In this document: one piece after another, positions 32,730-36,588 of the stretch
How positions within the stretch are numbered: the first letter of the stretch is position 1
Layout: each line of letters starts with the position of its first letter
DNA from: a virus
Length of the DNA: 36,588 bases
IMG/VR virus record: IMGVR_UViG_3300030329_002073
Span: 1-36,588 of that record
Strand: one strand, 5' to 3'
The notes under the pieces: model-generated
The model's input: only the letters and a program-made list of their open reading frames with translations
Told to the model about the DNA's origin: nothing
Databases searched by the model: none
Program-made: the position numbers and the translations under genes

Positions 32730-33011
32730 ATGGCTTTTAAAATGGTATCACCATTAAAGAGAAGTAAGGTTAAAGGCGGAGGCACTAAAAAAGTGTGTCT
32801 GCCTGCGGCCAAAGTACGCTCTATGAGTAAAGCTGAAAGAGAAAAAGTAATACGTGCAAAAAGAAAAGCAGCTAAAGGTGGTAAGTATAAAAGGTCAAGT
32901 AAATCAAACGTAAAAGGCGCTCGTAAAAAAGGTGCTACATTAAGAGATTGGTTTAAAAAAGAAAACTGGGTACAGGTAGGTAACCCAAGTAAAAAATGTG
33001 GAGAGGCATGA
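32730..33011 (+). CDS. Basic small protein with CLPAAKVRSMSK motif
   Basis: 93 aa. MAFKMVSPLKRSK precedes VCLPAAKVRSMSKAEREKVI and a Lys-rich middle, then SNVKGARKKGATLRDWFKKE and NWVQVGNPSKKCGEA. I recall these CLPAxKxRSMSK and TLRDWFKKEDW elements from small basic proteins of marine phages and large algal viruses, function unknown. Two cysteines. The stop overlaps the start of the following gene by 4 bp (ATGA), linking the basic-protein operon to the secreted repeat protein. Confidence 0.65.
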   Translation: MAFKMVSPLKRSKVKGGGTKKVCLPAAKVRSMSKAEREKVIRAKRKAAKGGKYKRSSKSNVKGARKKGATLRDWFKKENWVQVGNPSKKCGEA

Positions 33012-36000
33012 GAAAATTATTATTAATATTATTATTACCGTTATTTAGCTATGGACAAGTTATAGACAGTTTTCCGTGGATACATAATTTTGACAACGGT
33101 ATAGGTTTACAACAAAGCCAAAATGATCATGGAAACTGGATATTAAAACAAGGTCCAACATCTTCGTTTGGTACCGGCCCATCTGGAGATCACACAACAG
33201 GAAGTAGTATTTACTATTATGTTGAGTCTTCTGGTTCTATGAACTGGAATAAACCATTTATAATATACACACCTACGTTTGACGTGTCACAAACACCTAG
33301 CAAAGTGGTTTCATTTTGGTATCACATGTATGGTACTGCTATGGGTGATTTAGAAGTAGGTATAGTATCTGATAGTATATACACACCTATTGATACTATA
33401 TCAGGTAATCAAGGTAATATTTGGAAGTTTGCGTATTATGTGATACCACCCGTAGACTCTTTTCAGTTTGTGTTTAAAGCAATGACTGGTAGTAGTTTTA
33501 CAAGTGATATATGTATAGATGATATAATGGTTAGTGATCCATTTACTTTTGTATATGGTTGTAACGATCCAGTTTCACCTAACTATGATTCAACAGCTAC
33601 TATAGATGATGGTAGTTGTATTTATGTTTTTGGGTGTATAGATGATAGCGCTGATAATTATAATCCTTGGGCTAATGTAGACAATGGAACATGTGTATAC
33701 GATGTTGAGTGCAATCCTGGGCAATCGTTATTAGAAGTTGCTATATTATTAGATAATTGGCCTGGTGAAACTTCTTGGCAAATAGCTGTTAACGGTATTG
33801 TTACTTACTCTGTTGCAGCTGGAACTTATGATTACACGCAAACAGGGCAAACAGTAAGAACTGATGTTTGTGTACCTATAGGTGATACAGTTGTGTTTAC
33901 TATCAACGATTCTTATGGTGATGGTATAGGTGGTGGATCTGTTATCGGTAGTTGTTTAGTGACAAATTTAGATTGTCAGGATACTGTATTTTTATTAAAC
34001 CCACCAAACTTTGGAACTACAGCATCGTCAAATCCTTATGTATCTGATAGCTGTAATAACGACACAACAATATATGGTTGCACGGATGATGATTACGTTG
34101 AGTATAATCCAGATGCTACTGTTGAAGATAGTAGCTGCAATACTTTAGCTGTTTATGGTTGTACAGATCCAGCTGCTTTTAACTATGATCCTAGCGCTCA
34201 CCGCATGGAGCTGTCATCACCTTGTGATTATAAGTTAATATTATTTGATGATGGTGGTGATTCATGGGGATCTTGCTGGTTAGGTATTCAACAAGAAGAT
34301 TCTTTATGGCAATTTAGAATAGATCAAAACGGTGTATACTCTGATACTTTTTTAATAAGCTTTAATGCTTATGATGAAATATTTTTATATTACTTTGAAA
34401 TACCCACACCTCAACAAAACGCACAGCAACTAGATATACAAACAATACAGAACTCTTTTAAAATAGAAAATACGTTTGGAACTATAATATATGAAGGTAA
34501 TAATCCTTGGCCTGGTCCAAACGAAAATAAATTAAAAAATTATAGAAGTCCTAGAGATTTATATGTAGCGCAACCTAATTGTGGCACTGAGTGTATAGAT
34601 GTAGTTTACGGTTGCTTAGATTCATTAGCATACAATTATAGTGATACAGCTAACACTGCTGATACATGTTATTATAATCCAGGTTGTACTAACCCAGGTT
34701 ATCTAGAGTATTATACTCAAGGTTACGTGGCTGATATAAACGATGGTAGCTGCAATACCTTAGCTATATTTGGATGTACTGATAGTACAGCTTTTAATTA
34801 CGATATTACAGCTAACGTAGATAATGGTGGTTGTGTACCTGTAGTTTTGGGTTGTATGAACTCTTTAGCTTTTAATTATAATCCTCAAGCCAACACAGCT
34901 GATACTTGTATACCTGTTATATATGGCTGTACTTCTCCTATAGCTTTTAATTATGATAGTTTAGCTAATACTGACGATGGTAGTTGTATAGGTGTTATTT
35001 ACGGCTGTACTGATAGTACAATGTGGAATTATTCTCCTAGTGCTAATGTAGACGATAAAAGTTGTATACCATTTATTTACGGATGTATGGACCCAACAAT
35101 GTGGAACTACGATCCGCTAGCTAATACCGATAATGGCTCGTGTATAGCGTTTGCTTATGGATGTACAGACTCTACGATGTTTAATTATGATCCTTTGGCT
35201 AATACAGATAACGGTAGTTGTGTACCTTATATTTACGGTTGCACTAATCCAATAGCTCTTAATTACTGCGACACATGTAACACAGATGATTTTAGCTGTG
35301 TATTACCTATATATGGTTGTATGGACTCTACGGCATTTAATTATAACCCATTAGCAAACGTAGACAATGGTACATGTATACCTATAATATTAGGATGTAC
35401 AGATCCAACCGCATTAAATTATTGCGACTCTTGTAATACCGACGATTTTTCTTGTATACTGCCGATATATGGTTGTACAGACAGCACAATGTTTAATTAT
35501 AACCCGTTAGCAAATGTCGACAATAATTCTTGTTTACCTTATGTATATGGCTGCACGGATCCTTCTATGCTTAATTATAACCCGCAAGCAAACACGGAGG
35601 ATTTTAGTTGCATCCCTTATATTTATGGGTGTATGGATAGTACCGCTCTTAACTTTGATTCACTTGCTAACACGGATAACGGTTCGTGTATCGAAATCAT
35701 TGTGGGGTGCATGGATCCAGGAGCGTATAACTACGAACCAACTGCTAACGTTAATGATTCTATATCTTGTTTATATGATGCTGGTTGTATTACTGGTGCA
35801 GGTAATCCTTATTGGTTAAACGATCCTTGTTACGCTTGGGTGATATCAGTAGATGATTATTGTTGTGAAAATTCTTGGGATACAATATGTCAATCAACTT
35901 ACAACTATTGTTCTAATAGTTGGACTGGTCCAGTGTTAACAAGAGACGTAGAAAAAAACATAGTAGTTTATCCTAACCCGGTAAACGAAACGATTAACAT

Positions 36001-36163
36001 AAATAAAAATGTTGATGTAACGATTTATAATATGCTAGGGGGTATCGTTATACGTAAAACAAATACAAACTCATTAGATGTGTCCAGATTAAACCCTGGG
36101 ACTTACAATTTACAAATAATGTGTGATAATAAAATAGTGAATAAGACAATTATAAAAAAATAA
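33008..36163 (+). CDS. T9SS-exported MAM-like and Cys-repeat adhesin
   Basis: 1051 aa from the ATG at 33008 (ATGA overlap with the previous stop). An upstream ATG at 32996 would put WRG before the signal peptide and is less likely. Signal peptide RKLLLILLLPLFSYGQ. Residues about 20-178 resemble a MAM domain (GPSGDHTTGSSIYYYVESSG, VVSFWYHMYGTAMGDLEVGI, SDICIDDIMV). From Y183 to about 924 come 19 GC-[TM]-D..NY..AN.D.GSC repeats, interrupted by two beta domains (one with DSYGDGIGGG, one with DDGGDSWGSC). A Cys-rich cap follows. The last 66 residues (986-1051: VYPNPVNETININ, IYNMLGG, LDVSRLNPGTYNLQI) form a T9SS type A sorting domain. Predicted secreted and attached to the host surface, so an infection-time adhesin, not a normal virion part. 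Confidence 0.85.
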   Translation: MRKLLLILLLPLFSYGQVIDSFPWIHNFDNGIGLQQSQNDHGNWILKQGPTSSFGTGPSGDHTTGSSIYYYVESSGSMNWNKPFIIYTPTFDVSQTPSKVVSFWYHMYGTAMGDLEVGIVSDSIYTPIDTISGNQGNIWKFAYYVIPPVDSFQFVFKAMTGSSFTSDICIDDIMVSDPFTFVYGCNDPVSPNYDSTATIDDGSCIYVFGCIDDSADNYNPWANVDNGTCVYDVECNPGQSLLEVAILLDNWPGETSWQIAVNGIVTYSVAAGTYDYTQTGQTVRTDVCVPIGDTVVFTINDSYGDGIGGGSVIGSCLVTNLDCQDTVFLLNPPNFGTTASSNPYVSDSCNNDTTIYGCTDDDYVEYNPDATVEDSSCNTLAVYGCTDPAAFNYDPSAHRMELSSPCDYKLILFDDGGDSWGSCWLGIQQEDSLWQFRIDQNGVYSDTFLISFNAYDEIFLYYFEIPTPQQNAQQLDIQTIQNSFKIENTFGTIIYEGNNPWPGPNENKLKNYRSPRDLYVAQPNCGTECIDVVYGCLDSLAYNYSDTANTADTCYYNPGCTNPGYLEYYTQGYVADINDGSCNTLAIFGCTDSTAFNYDITANVDNGGCVPVVLGCMNSLAFNYNPQANTADTCIPVIYGCTSPIAFNYDSLANTDDGSCIGVIYGCTDSTMWNYSPSANVDDKSCIPFIYGCMDPTMWNYDPLANTDNGSCIAFAYGCTDSTMFNYDPLANTDNGSCVPYIYGCTNPIALNYCDTCNTDDFSCVLPIYGCMDSTAFNYNPLANVDNGTCIPIILGCTDPTALNYCDSCNTDDFSCILPIYGCTDSTMFNYNPLANVDNNSCLPYVYGCTDPSMLNYNPQANTEDFSCIPYIYGCMDSTALNFDSLANTDNGSCIEIIVGCMDPGAYNYEPTANVNDSISCLYDAGCITGAGNPYWLNDPCYAWVISVDDYCCENSWDTICQSTYNYCSNSWTGPVLTRDVEKNIVVYPNPVNETININKNVDVTIYNMLGGIVIRKTNTNSLDVSRLNPGTYNLQIMCDNKIVNKTIIKK
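33554..35779 (+). repeat. 19 copies of the GC-D/NY/DNGSC coding repeat
   Basis: In-frame repeats of about 26 residues (78 bp), consensus YGCTDSTAFNYNPLANVDNG-SC. Copies 1-2 and 3-4 are separated by non-repeat beta domains; copies 7-18 run without a break and copy 19 has a one-residue insertion. Two cysteines per copy probably form one disulfide, and the N/D-rich end could hold calcium. Copies 13 and 15 carry two additional cysteines (ALNYCDTCNTDDFSC and ALNYCDSCNTDDFSC). Codons are strongly varied between copies although the protein is conserved. Confidence 0.9.
35963..36160 (+). other. T9SS C-terminal sorting domain coding segment
   Basis: Encodes residues 986-1051 of the preceding protein: VVYPNPVNE at the start, a central YNMLGG turn and the closing NPGTYNLQI and short basic tail. 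These elements in this order are the known type A sorting signal recognised by the type IX secretion system, after which the signal is normally removed and the cargo attached to lipopolysaccharide or released. Confidence 0.85.
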
Positions 36164-36168
36164 AAATT

Positions 36169-36558
36169 ATGGCTTTAGTACCAACATTAACATTAACAGA
36201 TTCAACTACTTTTAGTGATGTAATAAATTTTACACTAACAGATAGTTTAACGGTAACAGCGCCGGCAAAAAGTTTATCTTTAGAAGTAGCGACAACAACA
36301 GGTGGTAATCATATAATTATACCAGCGGCAACTGCTGTTGCTTATTTATTCATAAGACATACAGGAACAACAGATGGTTCAACAGGTACATCTCAATTAT
36401 TAGATGTTGAAAATACAGATAATGAGGCTTTTGCTCGTTTAGGAGCTGGTGAATTTTTGTTCATGCCTTTTAATCATGCTGGTGCTAGTGTAGGTGTTCA
36501 ACTTCAATCTGCCTCAGGTAATATACAGGTTGAATACGCTTACTGGACTAAAGGATAA
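36169..36558 (+). CDS. Small beta-rich protein, probable virion decoration or fibre part
   Basis: 129 aa. Thr/Ser-rich beta start (LTLTDSTTFSDVINFTLTDS), a hydrophobic middle (HIIIPAATAVAYLFIRHTGT), and a C-terminal part with AFARLGAGEFLFMPF and IQVEYAYWTKG. The FARLGAGEFLFMP element resembles small structural proteins of phages, but I cannot name a family. No signal peptide, no cysteines. It starts 5 bp after the T9SS gene with AAAAATTATG, a strong local start context, and may begin a return to virion genes. The 30 bp after it are A/T-rich and contain no gene. Confidence 0.6.
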   Translation: MALVPTLTLTDSTTFSDVINFTLTDSLTVTAPAKSLSLEVATTTGGNHIIIPAATAVAYLFIRHTGTTDGSTGTSQLLDVENTDNEAFARLGAGEFLFMPFNHAGASVGVQLQSASGNIQVEYAYWTKG

Positions 36559-36588
36559 AATAAAAACAATTAATTAATTAACAAACAA

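Noticed and set aside
32996-33007. Upstream ATG of the T9SS protein
   Set aside because: It would add MWRG before the signal peptide; the ATGA overlap start at 33008 gives a standard signal peptide.
34750-35780. Regular 78-bp periodicity that might suggest a CRISPR array or tandem DNA repeat
   Set aside because: The period is in-frame, copies differ strongly at DNA level, and no constant repeat/variable spacer pattern exists. It is a protein repeat.
33008-36163. T9SS protein as ordinary tail fibre
   Set aside because: A Sec signal peptide and a C-terminal sorting domain do not fit a cytoplasmically assembled virion protein. The repeats alone would have allowed a fibre.
33008-36588. Host chromosome contamination or prophage boundary at the T9SS gene
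   Set aside because: The gene starts with a 4-bp overlap with a phage-type basic gene and is followed 5 bp later by a small phage-like structural gene with the same start context and base composition; no attachment site, tRNA or integrase is seen.
1-36588. tRNA genes, integrase, origin of replication, direct terminal repeats
   Set aside because: None seen. Coding is nearly continuous and gaps are at most about 70 bp, so there is no space for tRNA clusters or a large origin in this window.

Overview
This window is a contiguous, strictly one-strand (+) virion-assembly and late-gene region of a tailed double-stranded DNA phage. The likely host is a member of the Bacteroidota, probably a marine flavobacterium. 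The host inference rests on four things: very AT-rich coding sequence; an AT-rich AATTATG/AAATTATG start context with almost no Shine-Dalgarno sequences, as in Bacteroidota; a gene whose product ends in a type IX secretion system (T9SS) sorting domain, a system confined to that phylum; and exported proteins whose signal peptides end in the -AQ/-YGQ style common there. There is no contractile sheath, tape-measure or baseplate gene. The order terminase, portal, scaffold, capsid, connector/tail hub, internal virion proteins suggests a podovirus-like particle.

Layout. 3-1481: terminase large subunit, 5' end outside the window. 1483-3903: portal. 3934-5145: scaffold-like acidic protein. 5166-6683: major capsid protein, followed by a UUCG terminator hairpin. 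6754-9655: a capsid-neighbour protein, a 52-aa protein and two neck/connector proteins. 9660-18599: a 2239-aa tail-hub protein, a 611-aa tail adhesin-like protein and a small conserved structural protein. 18659-28807: three putative internal (ejected) virion proteins, the last a 2719-aa multidomain 'polyvalent' protein with a zinc-peptidase motif, HAD phosphatase motifs, a GNAT-like region and two C-terminal zinc knuckles. 28817-30553: an envelope module of an outer-membrane-like protein, a one-pass membrane protein and an exported thioredoxin-fold protein without its redox cysteines. 30572-33011: a run of very short, strongly basic proteins enclosing a soluble PAP2-type phosphatase with all catalytic motifs. 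33008-36163: a secreted MAM-like/Cys-repeat protein with a T9SS sorting domain. 36169-36558: a small beta-rich protein.

How the parts fit. The first 20 kb builds and fills the capsid and makes the tail. The giant protein and its two partners look like cargo that enters the cell with the genome; recurring K-[VI]-K-F-S-[KA]-S linkers separate its enzyme domains and could be processing sites. The last 8 kb is the accessory part. It appears aimed at the host envelope (outer-membrane-like protein, thioredoxin-fold protein, T9SS-exported adhesin) and at nucleic-acid condensation (basic proteins). The same GC-[TM]-D...NY...ANxDNGSC repeat occurs in the T9SS protein (19 copies) and in the tail-hub protein (2 copies), so virion and host surface may carry matching modules. 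All functions are inferred from sequence reading only; no database search was possible.
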